A DNA stretch of 11,142 nt from DATEZO01 sp035255485 (GCA_035255485.1 DATEZO010000020.1:1-11142), one strand, 5' to 3'; shown: positions 1 through 7,083, counted from the first letter of the stretch. Notes: generated from the letters alone by a model not told the origin. Made by a program: numbers and translations.

Positions 1-1
1 A

Positions 2-2752
2 TCGGCGCGCTGGATCCTGCACAAGATGCCGAAGCACGCGCGCACGGTCTGCCTCGAATTTTTCGGCCAGGCGCGCGACGCGATTCCATCGATTGTGGAA
101 ATCAAGGATTATCTCGATGCCGAGGCGAAGAAGGGCGGCGCTATCCTGGCCGGCCTGGAACACCTCGACGAGCGCTATTTGCGTGCGGTCGGCTACGCGA
201 CCAAATCCAAGCGCGGCGTACTGCCGAAAATGGCGCTGTTTGGTGATATCGTCGGCGACGACGATGAAGCGGTCGCGCGCGCGGCCTCCGAAGTGATTCG
301 CATGGCCAATGCCCGAGTCGGTGAAGGCTTCGTTGCGGTCAGCCCGGAAGCGCGCAAGAAATTCTGGCTCGACCGCGCACGGACCGCCGCGATCGCAAAG
401 CACACCAATGCCTTCAAGGTCAATGAAGACGTGGTGATTCCGCTGAATCGCATGGGCGAATACACCGACGGCATCGAACGCATCAACATCGAACTGTCGG
501 CCAGGAACAAGCTGCAACTGCTGACGGAATTGCGCGCCTTTTTCGCGAAAGGCAATCTACCGCTCGGCAAGAGCGACGATGGCGAAGGCATTCCGCCCGC
601 CGACCTGCTGCAGGATCGCGTGAAGCAGGCCGAACAGCTGATCGACCGCGTGCAGGCGCGCTGGTCATATCTGCTGGCGCAGCTCGACTTGCCGCTACGC
701 GAAGCGAAGGCGGACCTGGTGACGCTGCTGAATGACGATTTCCTTGAAGCGGACGCTGCGTGGATCGACGCGCGCCTGGCGCAGCAGCCGGATGCGACCG
801 TATTCCGCGTGGTGCAGGACCGCACCATCCGGCTCTCGTGGAAGCGCGAATTGCGCGCGCCGCTGCGGCAGATCTTCAACGGCGCGGCCTTCAAGCCGAT
901 TCTGGACGAGTGTGCCGCGATCCAGAAGCGCGTGCTGCGCGGGCGCGTGTTCGTTGCCTTGCACATGCATGCCGGCGACGGCAATGTGCACACCAATATT
1001 CCGGTCAATTCCGACGACTATGAAATGCTGCAGGACGCGCATGCGGCAGTGGCGCGCATCATGCTGCTGGCGCGTTCGCTGGACGGCGTGATTTCCGGCG
1101 AGCACGGCATCGGCATCACCAAGCTGGAATTCCTGACCGAAGATGAGATCGGCGATTTCCGCGTCTACAAGCAGCGCATCGATCCGGAAGGACACTTCAA
1201 CAAGGGCAAGCTGCTGAACCTGCCGGAACTGCATGCCGACTTGCGCAATGCGTATACGCCGTCGTTCGGCCTGATGGGGCATGAATCGCTGATCATGCAG
1301 CAAAGCGATATCGGCGCGATCGCCAACAGCGTCAAGGACTGCCTGCGCTGCGGCAAGTGCAAGCCGGTGTGCGCCACCCACGTGCCGCGCGCGAACCTGC
1401 TGTATTCACCGCGCAACAAGATCCTCGCCACTTCCCTGCTGGTCGAAGCCTTCCTGTATGAAGAGCAGACCCGGCGCGGCGTGTCGATCAAGCATTGGGA
1501 TGAATTCTCCGACGTGGCCGACCATTGCACACTGTGCCATAAATGCGTCAATCCCTGCCCGGTCGATATCGATTTCGGCGATGTGTCGATGAACATGCGC
1601 AACCTGTTGCGCAAGATGGGACAGAAGAAATTCAATCCCGGCACCGCGGCATCGATGTTCTTCCTGAACGCGACCGATCCGGCGACCATCAATGCCACGC
1701 GCGAGGTGATGATCCGCTGGGGCTACCAGGCGCAGCGCTTCGGTCACGAACTGTTGAAGAAATTCGCGAAGAAGCAGACCAAGGCGCCGCCGGCCACGGT
1801 CGGTCGTGCCCCGATGAAAGAGCAGGTGATCCACTTCATCAACAAGAAAATGCCGGGCAACCTGCCGAAGAAAACCGCGCGCGCCCTGCTCGACATTGAA
1901 GACGACAAGATCGTGCCGATCATCCGCGATCCGCAGCAGACCACGGCGGATACCGAGGCGGTGTTCTATTTCCCCGGCTGCGGTTCCGAGCGCCTGTTTT
2001 CGCAAGTCGGCCTGGCAACCCAGGCCATGCTGTGGCATGTCGGCGTGCAGACGGTGCTGCCGCCGGGCTATCTGTGCTGCGGCTATCCGCAGCGCGGCAA
2101 CGGCCAGCAGGATAAGGCCGATAAGATGATGACCGACAATCGGGTGCTGTTTCACCGTGTCGCGAATACGCTCAACTACCTCGACATCAAGACGGTGGTG
2201 GTGTCGTGCGGCACCTGCTACGATCAGCTGGCAACCTACGAGTTCGACAAGATCTTCCCCGGTTGCCGCATTGTCGATATTCACGAATACCTGATGGAAA
2301 AGGGCGTCAAGCTGGAAGGCGTGGCCGGTGTGCGCTACATGTACCACGAGCCGTGCCACAATCCGATGAAGCTGCAGGATTCGGTCAAGACCGTGAATGC
2401 ATTGATTACGACAGTGGATCACGTGAAGATCGAAAAAAACGAACGCTGCTGCGGCGAATCCGGCACGCTGGCGGTCGGCCGCCCTGATATCTCGACCCAG
2501 GTACGCTTCCGCAAGGAAGAGGAAATGCGCAAGGGTGCGGACAAGCTGCGCGCCGACGGCTTCGACGGCGAAGTCAAGATCCTGACCTCCTGCCCGTCGT
2601 GCATGCAGGGCCTGACGCGCTACAACGACGATGCCGGCACCGATGCCGATTACATCGTGATTGAGATGGCGAAATATCTGCTGGGTGAAAACTGGATGCC
2701 GGATTACGTGGCGAAAGCCAACAACGGCGGCATCGAACGCGTGCTGGTGTGA
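2..2752 (+). CDS. FAD-linked oxidase / 4Fe-4S / CCG-domain oxidoreductase, 5'-truncated by window edge
   Basis: The reading frame is open from base 2, so the gene starts upstream of the window; the ATG at base 26 is internal. Numbering from the first full codon, a C-terminal FAD-linked oxidase domain is marked by HMHAGDGN (321-328) and GEHGIG (366-371). Two 4Fe-4S clusters follow (C447/C450/C453/C457 and C509/C512/C515/C519), then two cysteine-rich CCG domains (C660, C692-C693, C736/C739; and C785, C816-C817, C864/C867). This is the layout of a GlcD-like flavoprotein fused to a GlcF-like Fe-S subunit, so it should oxidise a 2-hydroxyacid such as D-lactate or glycolate and pass electrons to the quinone pool or another carrier. 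The substrate is inferred. The N-terminal FAD-binding domain is not in the window. All visible cysteine motifs are intact. The HIT gene follows within two bases. Confidence 0.88.
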   Translation, partial: SARWILHKMPKHARTVCLEFFGQARDAIPSIVEIKDYLDAEAKKGGAILAGLEHLDERYLRAVGYATKSKRGVLPKMALFGDIVGDDDEAVARAASEVIRMANARVGEGFVAVSPEARKKFWLDRARTAAIAKHTNAFKVNEDVVIPLNRMGEYTDGIERINIELSARNKLQLLTELRAFFAKGNLPLGKSDDGEGIPPADLLQDRVKQAEQLIDRVQARWSYLLAQLDLPLREAKADLVTLLNDDFLEADAAWIDARLAQQPDATVFRVVQDRTIRLSWKRELRAPLRQIFNGAAFKPILDECAAIQKRVLRGRVFVALHMHAGDGNVHTNIPVNSDDYEMLQDAHAAVARIMLLARSLDGVISGEHGIGITKLEFLTEDEIGDFRVYKQRIDPEGHFNKGKLLNLPELHADLRNAYTPSFGLMGHESLIMQQSDIGAIANSVKDCLRCGKCKPVCATHVPRANLLYSPRNKILATSLLVEAFLYEEQTRRGVSIKHWDEFSDVADHCTLCHKCVNPCPVDIDFGDVSMNMRNLLRKMGQKKFNPGTAASMFFLNATDPATINATREVMIRWGYQAQRFGHELLKKFAKKQTKAPPATVGRAPMKEQVIHFINKKMPGNLPKKTARALLDIEDDKIVPIIRDPQQTTADTEAVFYFPGCGSERLFSQVGLATQAMLWHVGVQTVLPPGYLCCGYPQRGNGQQDKADKMMTDNRVLFHRVANTLNYLDIKTVVVSCGTCYDQLATYEFDKIFPGCRIVDIHEYLMEKGVKLEGVAGVRYMYHEPCHNPMKLQDSVKTVNALITTVDHVKIEKNERCCGESGTLAVGRPDISTQVRFRKEEEMRKGADKLRADGFDGEVKILTSCPSCMQGLTRYNDDAGTDADYIVIEMAKYLLGENWMPDYVAKANNGGIERVLV

Positions 2753-2754
2753 CC

Positions 2755-3189
2755 ATGAGCGAGATTGCCTGCGAATTATGTGAACAGCCGGGCGGCGAAA
2801 TTATCTTCCGGCATGCGAAGCTGCGCATCGCGCTGATCGATGATGCGCAGTATCCGGGTTTTTGCCGCGTGATCTGGAATGCGCATGCGAAGGAAATGAC
2901 CGATCTGAGCGCTGCCGACCGCATGCTGCTCATGACCGCGGTATGGCAGGTTGAAGCCGCCCTGCGCGAAGTGATGCAACCTGACAAGATCAACATCGCT
3001 TCGCTCGGCAACCTGACGCCGCATCTGCACTGGCATGTGATTCCGCGGTTTGCAGGCGACGCGCACTTCCCGGCGCCGGTATGGGCAGAACCGAAGCGCA
3101 CGCCGGAAATGATTGACCTGACTGCGCGTTGCGCCTTGCTACCGGCGTTGCGCGCCTCGATTTCCCGGCATATGGACCGGATTTTTTAA
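2755..3189 (+). CDS. HIT-family (histidine triad) nucleotide hydrolase/transferase
   Basis: This 144-residue protein carries the histidine triad HLHWHVIP at residues 90-97, with H90, H92 and H94 forming the HxHxH nucleotide-phosphate site; the middle-to-last His of this motif is the catalytic nucleophile in the family. An N-terminal CELC (C6, C9) resembles the zinc-binding CxxC of some HIT proteins. Family members hydrolyse or transfer nucleoside phosphoramidates or dinucleoside polyphosphates in the cytoplasm; the actual substrate cannot be read here. I chose ATG at 2755. A GTG at 2749 in the same frame overlaps the upstream stop and would add two residues. There is no clear Shine-Dalgarno sequence, and the two-base gap to the oxidoreductase stop suggests translational coupling. 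Confidence 0.88.
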   Translation: MSEIACELCEQPGGEIIFRHAKLRIALIDDAQYPGFCRVIWNAHAKEMTDLSAADRMLLMTAVWQVEAALREVMQPDKINIASLGNLTPHLHWHVIPRFAGDAHFPAPVWAEPKRTPEMIDLTARCALLPALRASISRHMDRIF

Positions 3190-3200
3190 CGGTATACATC

Positions 3201-3650
3201 ATGAGCGAATCCCAGAAAAAAACCCCGACCCCGGTCGAACTGACCGTCCACAAGCAATCCTGCGCGCTTGACATCGCCTTCAGCGACGGCGCGGTATTTT
3301 CCTTGCCGTTTGAATTCCTGCGCGTGTATTCACCGTCGGCCGAAGTACGCGGCCACGGAGCGGGGCAGGAGACTTTGCAGACCGGCAAGCGCAATGTCTT
3401 CATCACCGCCATCGACCCGATCGGCAACTATGCGGTGCAGCCGCATTTCTCGGACGAGCATAATTCCGGCATCTATGGATGGGATTATCTGTACTGGCTC
3501 GGCAAGAACCAGGCGCAGCTGTGGGAAGAGTACATGCAGCGGCTGGAGGCGGCCGGCTTTACCCGGGAAACCGGCCGCGATGCCGACATGAATGCCGCCA
3601 AGGCCGACGGCGGCTGCGGGCATCACGGCGGCGGCTGCGGGCATCACTGA
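3201..3650 (+). CDS. DUF971 (GBBH-like N-terminal domain) protein with His/Cys-rich tail
   Basis: This 149-residue protein has the DUF971 fold signature: a beta-rich core from about residue 12 to 105 ending in HNSGIYGWDYLYWLG (87-101). The domain also occurs at the N-terminus of gamma-butyrobetaine hydroxylase and in some Fe-S cluster carriers such as plant HCF101, but its role as a stand-alone protein is not established. The C-terminus (137-149) is a double GGCGHH repeat, which looks able to bind a metal such as Ni, Zn or Cu; that is inference. I chose ATG at 3201, eleven bases after the HIT stop. An in-frame upstream start at 3129 would lie inside the HIT gene and add 24 residues unlike the family. 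It is the last gene of the probable oxidoreductase-HIT-DUF971 transcript and lies just upstream of ubiE. Confidence 0.87.
   Translation: MSESQKKTPTPVELTVHKQSCALDIAFSDGAVFSLPFEFLRVYSPSAEVRGHGAGQETLQTGKRNVFITAIDPIGNYAVQPHFSDEHNSGIYGWDYLYWLGKNQAQLWEEYMQRLEAAGFTRETGRDADMNAAKADGGCGHHGGGCGHH
3608..3647 (+). repeat. Tandem in-frame repeat encoding GGCGHH x2
   Basis: A 19-base unit at 3608-3626 recurs identically at 3629-3647, a period of 21 bases or seven codons. It encodes the two GGCGHH motifs at the end of the DUF971 protein, separated by one glycine. The repeat stops directly at the TGA codon. Identity at DNA level suggests a recent duplication or gene conversion of the tail. Confidence 0.85.
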
Positions 3651-3656
3651 CATCCA

Positions 3657-3691
3657 GCGCCGCCGAGGCGCGTGCATGCATTGGCGTGCGC
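3657..3691 (+). other. Two adjacent GC-rich hairpins after the DUF971 gene
   Basis: The first hairpin pairs GCGCC (3657-3661) with GGCGC (3667-3671) around a five-base loop. The second pairs GTGCATGC (3672-3679) with GCGTGCGC (3684-3691) with two G-T wobbles around ATTG. They lie a few bases after the stop codon and before the ubiE promoter, where a transcript end is expected, but neither has a T-run. They may stabilise a 3' end rather than act as an intrinsic terminator. Confidence 0.35.
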
Positions 3692-3729
3692 CCTGCGCTT
3701 GGCCGACAGGCGCGCCGGACTCCTGCGAT

Positions 3730-3755
3730 TTGCCTCCGGTGCGGGCTTGTATAAT
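3730..3755 (+). promoter_or_regulatory. Probable sigma-70 promoter of ubiE
   Basis: A perfect TATAAT lies at 3750-3755, 26 bases before the ubiE start codon, implying a short leader of about 20 bases. The -35 side is weak: TTGCCT at 3730-3735 is only 14 bases away, and at normal spacing the sequence matches poorly. The location in the only gap between DUF971 and ubiE supports the call. Confidence 0.55.
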
Positions 3756-3781
3756 GCAGTTTCATCTACCCGCTCACCATC

Positions 3782-4516
3782 ATGACGAATACCACGCATT
3801 TCGGTTACCAGACCGTCCCAGAAGAAGAGAAGGCGCATAAGGTCGCCGAGGTTTTTCATTCCGTCGCATCGAAATATGACGTGATGAACGACCTGATGTC
3901 CGGCGGACTGCACCGGCTCTGGAAGACCTTCACGATTGCCCAGGCCGGCATCCGCCCCGGCTTCAAGGTGCTCGATATTGCCGGCGGCACCGGCGACCTG
4001 GCCAGGGCGTTTGCGAAAAAGGCCGGGCCGGGCGGGGAAGTATGGCTGACCGATATCAACGAGTCGATGCTGCGGGTCGGGCGCGACCGGCTGTTGAATC
4101 ACGGCTTGGCCACGCCCGCATTGCTGTGCGATGCGGAAAAACTGCCGTTTCCCGATAATTATTTCGACCGCGTATCGGTCGCGTTCGGTTTGCGCAACAT
4201 GACGCACAAGAATGTCGCGCTGTCGGAAATGCGGCGCGTGCTGAAGCCGGGCGGAAAATTGCTGGTGCTGGAATTTTCCAAGGTCTGGGAACCGCTGCAA
4301 AAGCCGTATGACGTCTATTCCTTCTCGGTGCTGCCGTGGCTGGGCAAGCGCATTGCAAACGATGCCGAAAGTTATCGATATCTGGCGGAATCGATCCGCA
4401 TGCATCCGGACCAGGAAACATTGAAAACAATGATGCAGGATGCCGGCCTGGAACGAGTCGAGTATTTCAACCTGACGGCAGGCGTGGCAGCGCTGCATAC
4501 CGGCATCAAGCTGTAA
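3782..4516 (+). CDS. ubiE: Ubiquinone/menaquinone biosynthesis C-methyltransferase UbiE
   Basis: UbiE transfers a methyl group from S-adenosylmethionine to carbon of the polyprenylated benzoquinol (ubiquinone route) or demethylmenaquinol (menaquinone route). The 244-residue length is close to that of E. coli UbiE. SAM-binding motif I is VLDIAGGTGD (63-72). Further family signatures are KYDVMNDLMSGGLHRLWK (31-48), DAEKLPFPDNYFD (117-129), FGLRNM (135-140), RRVLKPGG (151-158) and the C-terminal TAGVAALHTGIKL. ATG at 3782 gives the expected N-terminus. A probable promoter sits just upstream and a terminator-like hairpin 32 bases downstream, so it may be transcribed alone, although ubiJ and ubiB of the same pathway follow 320 bases later. 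Confidence 0.97.
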   Translation: MTNTTHFGYQTVPEEEKAHKVAEVFHSVASKYDVMNDLMSGGLHRLWKTFTIAQAGIRPGFKVLDIAGGTGDLARAFAKKAGPGGEVWLTDINESMLRVGRDRLLNHGLATPALLCDAEKLPFPDNYFDRVSVAFGLRNMTHKNVALSEMRRVLKPGGKLLVLEFSKVWEPLQKPYDVYSFSVLPWLGKRIANDAESYRYLAESIRMHPDQETLKTMMQDAGLERVEYFNLTAGVAALHTGIKL

Positions 4517-4548
4517 GCCGTTGCATTTGGCACGGCCTTGATCCCAAT

Positions 4549-4570
4549 AAATACACGCTGGTGTATTTTT
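4549..4570 (+). terminator. Intrinsic terminator-like hairpin after ubiE
   Basis: AAATACAC (4549-4556) pairs perfectly with GTGTATTT (4561-4568) around GCTG, and the right arm runs into a T-tract ending at 4570. The stem is AT-rich and so of moderate strength. A further small hairpin (GCCGT/ACGGC arms) lies directly after the ubiE stop at about 4517-4535. Confidence 0.55.
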
Positions 4571-4587
4571 AAATAGCCGCGAAATCA

Positions 4588-4618
4588 TTGCGAGATAGGG
4601 ATTGTTTTTGCCTATACT
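4588..4618 (+). promoter_or_regulatory. Candidate promoter in the ubiE-ubiJ gap
   Basis: TATACT at 4613-4618 is a good -10 element. TTGCGA at 4588-4593 resembles a -35 box, but the spacing is 19 bases, longer than optimal. It follows the ubiE terminator-like hairpin and would start a transcript near 4625, with a leader of about 210 bases before ubiJ or a separate small RNA. Confidence 0.35.
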
Positions 4619-4729
4619 CCCATGTTTTTCTGTTTTTTGACGGCGTGGAGCGGCGCACGGGTAGCTGGATGGACGGTTGGCGGAATCCGGAGGGGCATGC
4701 CGCAGGAACCCCCGGACGGTACGGCAGGG

Positions 4730-4762
4730 CGACGCAGAGCCTGTCCCGCGTCGGTTCTTTTT
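4730..4762 (+). terminator. Weak terminator-like hairpin inside the ubiE-ubiJ gap
   Basis: CGACGC (4730-4735) pairs with GCGTCG (4748-4753) around a 12-base loop. One base later comes TTCTTTTT (4755-4762). The loop is long and the stem short, so termination would be weak. It is a possible internal end point for a short RNA of about 140 bases starting near 4625. Confidence 0.3.
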
Positions 4763-4793
4763 GGGCGGGCATGTACAAACTGATAAACTTGTT

Positions 4794-4827
4794 GCCGCCC
4801 GCGAAGTGTCGCGGGCGGCTTTATTTT
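4794..4827 (+). terminator. Strong intrinsic terminator-type hairpin immediately before ubiJ
   Basis: GCCGCCCGCGA (4794-4804) and TCGCGGGCGGC (4809-4819) form a perfect 11-bp GC-rich stem with an AGTG tetraloop, followed by TTTATTTT (4820-4827). By form this is the best terminator in the window. It ends only nine bases before the ubiJ start codon, which leaves no room for a separate promoter and Shine-Dalgarno sequence after it. GGGCGG at 4763-4768 is complementary to CCGCCC at 4795-4800 in the left arm, so a competing fold is possible. Confidence 0.75.
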
Positions 4828-4836
4828 CATGCATAA

Positions 4837-5427
4837 ATGATCCCTTCTCCTTTTCCATCGATCGTGCCTGCGGCGATCAATCATTTGCTGGCGCAGGAAC
4901 CATGGGCGCGCGAGCGGCTCGCCAGGCATGCCGGCAAGGTTGCGTGCATCGATGCCGGTGCGATGGTGCTGCGTCTGAAGGCAACGCCGGATGGCCTGAC
5001 CGAGCCCGCGCCGGCGGAAGCGGCTGCCAACGTGACGATTCGCGTCAAGCTGGCCGATGCGCCGCTCATCCTGCAAAATCGCGCGCACGCATTTTCCTAT
5101 GTGACGATTGAGGGCGACGCCGATTTCGCCAACGCGATTGCGCAACTGGCCCAGTCGTTGCGATGGGAAGTGGAACAGGATCTGGGCCAGTGGGTCGGCG
5201 ATATTGCCGCCGCCCGCATTGCGTCAACTGCGAAAGCGGCATTGGATGCGGTGCAATCGACGCAGCGCAAGCTGGCTGAAAATGTGGCTGAATATTTTCT
5301 TGAAGAGAAGCCGATGCTGGTGCGTCCGCAAGCGGTCGCTGATTTCGCCAGCGATGTCACGCGGCTGCGTGATGATGTGGAACGGCTCGCCAAGCGTATC
5401 GAGAAACTCGAAAGTCGCGCCAAATGA
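4837..5427 (+). CDS. ubiJ: Ubiquinone biosynthesis accessory factor UbiJ (SCP2 sterol-carrier-like)
   Basis: UbiJ is a non-enzymatic accessory protein with an SCP2-like lipid-binding domain that, in E. coli, supports the late aerobic steps of ubiquinone synthesis in a soluble complex. The 196 residues match the E. coli length. The SCP2-like domain covers about residues 10-120, the family segment VGDIAAARI is at 120-128, and the C-terminus (about 170-195) is a charged helix ending in LAKRIEKLE, also typical of UbiJ. An in-frame TAA directly precedes ATG 4837, so the start cannot lie further upstream; a GTG at 4864 is the only near alternative. No Shine-Dalgarno sequence is visible, and a strong hairpin sits just upstream. 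The stop overlaps the ubiB start as ATGA. Confidence 0.92.
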   Translation: MIPSPFPSIVPAAINHLLAQEPWARERLARHAGKVACIDAGAMVLRLKATPDGLTEPAPAEAAANVTIRVKLADAPLILQNRAHAFSYVTIEGDADFANAIAQLAQSLRWEVEQDLGQWVGDIAAARIASTAKAALDAVQSTQRKLAENVAEYFLEEKPMLVRPQAVADFASDVTRLRDDVERLAKRIEKLESRAK

Positions 5428-6995
5428 TACGGAAATTCCTGCGGGTCCTGAAAATCGTCAGTGTTGCGGTCCGCTATGGATTGGATGACATCGCCATATC
5501 GGGCCTGGCGATTCCCCGCATAGCGAAACTGATCGCGGTATTGACATTCTGGCGCGATATTTCCGCGCCGCGCGGCGTGCGCCTGCGCCGCGCGCTGGAA
5601 GACCTCGGCCCGATTTTCGTGAAATTCGGCCAGCTCCTGTCAACCCGACGCGACTTGATGCCGCATGACATCGCGGACGAGCTGGCGAAGCTGCAGGACC
5701 GGGTGCCGCCGTTCAATTCCGATCTCGCGATTGCACAAATCGAAAAATCGCTGGGCGCGCATCCGGATCGCCTGTTCGCCTCTTTCGACCGCGACCCGAT
5801 TGCCTCGGCGTCGATTGCGCAGGTCCATTTTGCAATCTTGAAGGACGGCACCGAAGTCGCGGTCAAGGTATTGCGTCCCGGCATGAAAAAATCAATCGAT
5901 GAGGACGTGTCGCTGATGTACATTGCGGCCGGCTGGTTCGAACGATTGTGGGCGGATGCGAAACGCCTGAAACCGCGGGAAGTGGTGGCCGAGTTCGACA
6001 AGTATTTGCATGACGAGCTGGACCTGATGCGGGAAGCCGCCAATGGCAGCCAGCTACGGCGCAATTTTACCCAGTCCGACATGCTGATCGTGCCGGAGAT
6101 GTACTGGGATTACTGCTCGAGCAATGTGATCGTGATGGAACGCATGCGCGGGATTCCGATTTCGCAGATCGACCGCCTGGTGGCGGAAGGCGTCGATCTG
6201 AAAAAACTGTCACGCGATGGAGTCGAGATTTTTTTCACGCAGGTCTTCCGCGATGGCTTCTTCCATGCCGACATGCACCCCGGCAATGTGCTGGTGTCGG
6301 TCGAACCTGCGACGTTCGGCCGTTACATCGCACTGGATTTCGGCATCGTCGGCACGCTCACCGATTTCGACAAGAACTATCTGTCGGAGAATTTCCTGGC
6401 GTTTTTCCGGCGCGACTACAAGCGTGTCGCGGAGGCGCATATCGAATCGGGCTGGGCTCCGGAAAATACGCGGGTCGACGAGCTCGAATCGGCGGTGCGC
6501 GCCTGCTGCGAACCGATTTTCGACCGGCCGTTGCGCGATATCTCGTTCGGACAGGTATTGCTGCGGCTGTTCCAGACTTCGCGCCGTTTCAATATCGAAG
6601 TGCAGCCGCAACTGGTGCTGCTGCAAAAGACGCTGCTGAATATTGAGGGGTTGGGACGCCAGCTGGATCCGGATCTGGATTTGTGGAAAACCGCCAAGCC
6701 TTATCTGGAACGCTGGATGCATGAACAGGTGGGGTGGCGCGGCCTGATCGAGCGGATCAAGGCGGAAGCGCCGCGCTACAGCCATATCCTGCCGCAGTTG
6801 CCGCGCATGGTGCATCAGGCGCTCGCACAATCGGGGCAGTCGGGTGCGAAAGACGCGGAACTGTTGCGGCAATTGCTGGCCGAACAGCGGCGCACCAACC
6901 GGATGCTGGGCTTCGCCATCTATTTCGGCGGTGGCCTGATTGGCGGCATGATATTAGTACAACTGTTTTTGCGCTGGTATTATTTCGCTGCGTAA
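5424..6995 (+). CDS. ubiB: UbiB: ABC1/ADCK-family atypical kinase of ubiquinone biosynthesis
   Basis: UbiB is a membrane-anchored protein-kinase-like ATPase required for ubiquinone synthesis; its exact activity is debated. The 523 residues show the family-defining features: KFGQ (67-70, the KxGQ motif), the Ala-rich nucleotide loop ASASIAQVH (127-135), the invariant lysine in AVKVLRPG (K148), ELDLMREAANG (198-208), the catalytic-loop HADMHPGN (281-288) and DFG (305-307). A hydrophobic C-terminus (about 494-520) gives the usual membrane anchor. Its start overlaps the ubiJ stop by four bases, so the two are translationally coupled. Length and motifs are complete, with no sign of damage. Confidence 0.97.
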   Translation: MIRKFLRVLKIVSVAVRYGLDDIAISGLAIPRIAKLIAVLTFWRDISAPRGVRLRRALEDLGPIFVKFGQLLSTRRDLMPHDIADELAKLQDRVPPFNSDLAIAQIEKSLGAHPDRLFASFDRDPIASASIAQVHFAILKDGTEVAVKVLRPGMKKSIDEDVSLMYIAAGWFERLWADAKRLKPREVVAEFDKYLHDELDLMREAANGSQLRRNFTQSDMLIVPEMYWDYCSSNVIVMERMRGIPISQIDRLVAEGVDLKKLSRDGVEIFFTQVFRDGFFHADMHPGNVLVSVEPATFGRYIALDFGIVGTLTDFDKNYLSENFLAFFRRDYKRVAEAHIESGWAPENTRVDELESAVRACCEPIFDRPLRDISFGQVLLRLFQTSRRFNIEVQPQLVLLQKTLLNIEGLGRQLDPDLDLWKTAKPYLERWMHEQVGWRGLIERIKAEAPRYSHILPQLPRMVHQALAQSGQSGAKDAELLRQLLAEQRRTNRMLGFAIYFGGGLIGGMILVQLFLRWYYFAA

Positions 6996-7018
6996 AAGCG
7001 CTGGCCCTCGAAGGCAAC

Positions 7019-7035
7019 ATCCGGACCGATCCGGA
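7019..7035 (+). repeat. Paired ATCCGGA boxes in the ubiB-methyltransferase gap
   Basis: ATCCGGA occurs at 7019-7025 and again at 7029-7035, ten bases apart (one helical turn), each containing the palindrome TCCGGA. They lie 49 bases before the methyltransferase start. A regulator site is conceivable, but in GC-rich sequence this can arise by chance. No clear promoter is visible in this 88-base gap. Confidence 0.3.
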
Positions 7036-7083
7036 TATCGGAACCGGGCTGCGGTGGGAACCGAAATCGGGAGTGGTTGCGAG

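Larger units (their letters stand above)
4625..4827 (+). ncRNA. Candidate structured small RNA or long leader of ubiJ
   Basis: There is no credible gene between the ubiE stop and ubiJ (4517-4836). From the presumed start near 4625 to the T-tract at 4827 the sequence has several local hairpins: TCCG/CGGA and GGGG/CCCC arms with a two-base bulge (4686-4716), CGACGC/GCGTCG (4730-4753), and the strong 11-bp stem at 4794-4819. I do not recognise any known RNA family; I compared it from memory with 6S RNA, SRP RNA, tmRNA and common riboswitches and saw no match. Alternatives are an attenuated ubiJ leader or the decayed remains of a lost gene. Confidence 0.3.

Noticed and set aside
1406..2422. 338-residue open frame on the - strand
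   Set aside because: It lies wholly antisense to the Fe-S/CCG part of the oxidoreductase, which has intact motifs; the reverse translation is His/Arg-rich and meaningless.
2749..2757. GTG at 2749 as start of the HIT gene
   Set aside because: It would add only Met-Thr before the ATG at 2755 and has no better ribosome binding site; the ATG is simpler.
4625..4827. Known RNA family (6S, SRP RNA, tmRNA, TPP or cobalamin riboswitch)
   Set aside because: From memory, none of the diagnostic conserved stretches of these RNAs is present, so no family name is assigned.
4588..4836. 82-codon + strand frame ending directly before the ubiJ ATG
   Set aside because: It needs a TTG start with no ribosome binding site, has poor codon use and encodes the terminator hairpin itself. 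Better explained as noncoding.
3644..4858. 404-residue open frame on the - strand
   Set aside because: It runs antisense through ubiE and across both terminator-type hairpins of the ubiE-ubiJ gap, and its translation resembles no protein family I know. It is a by-product of GC-rich coding sequence.
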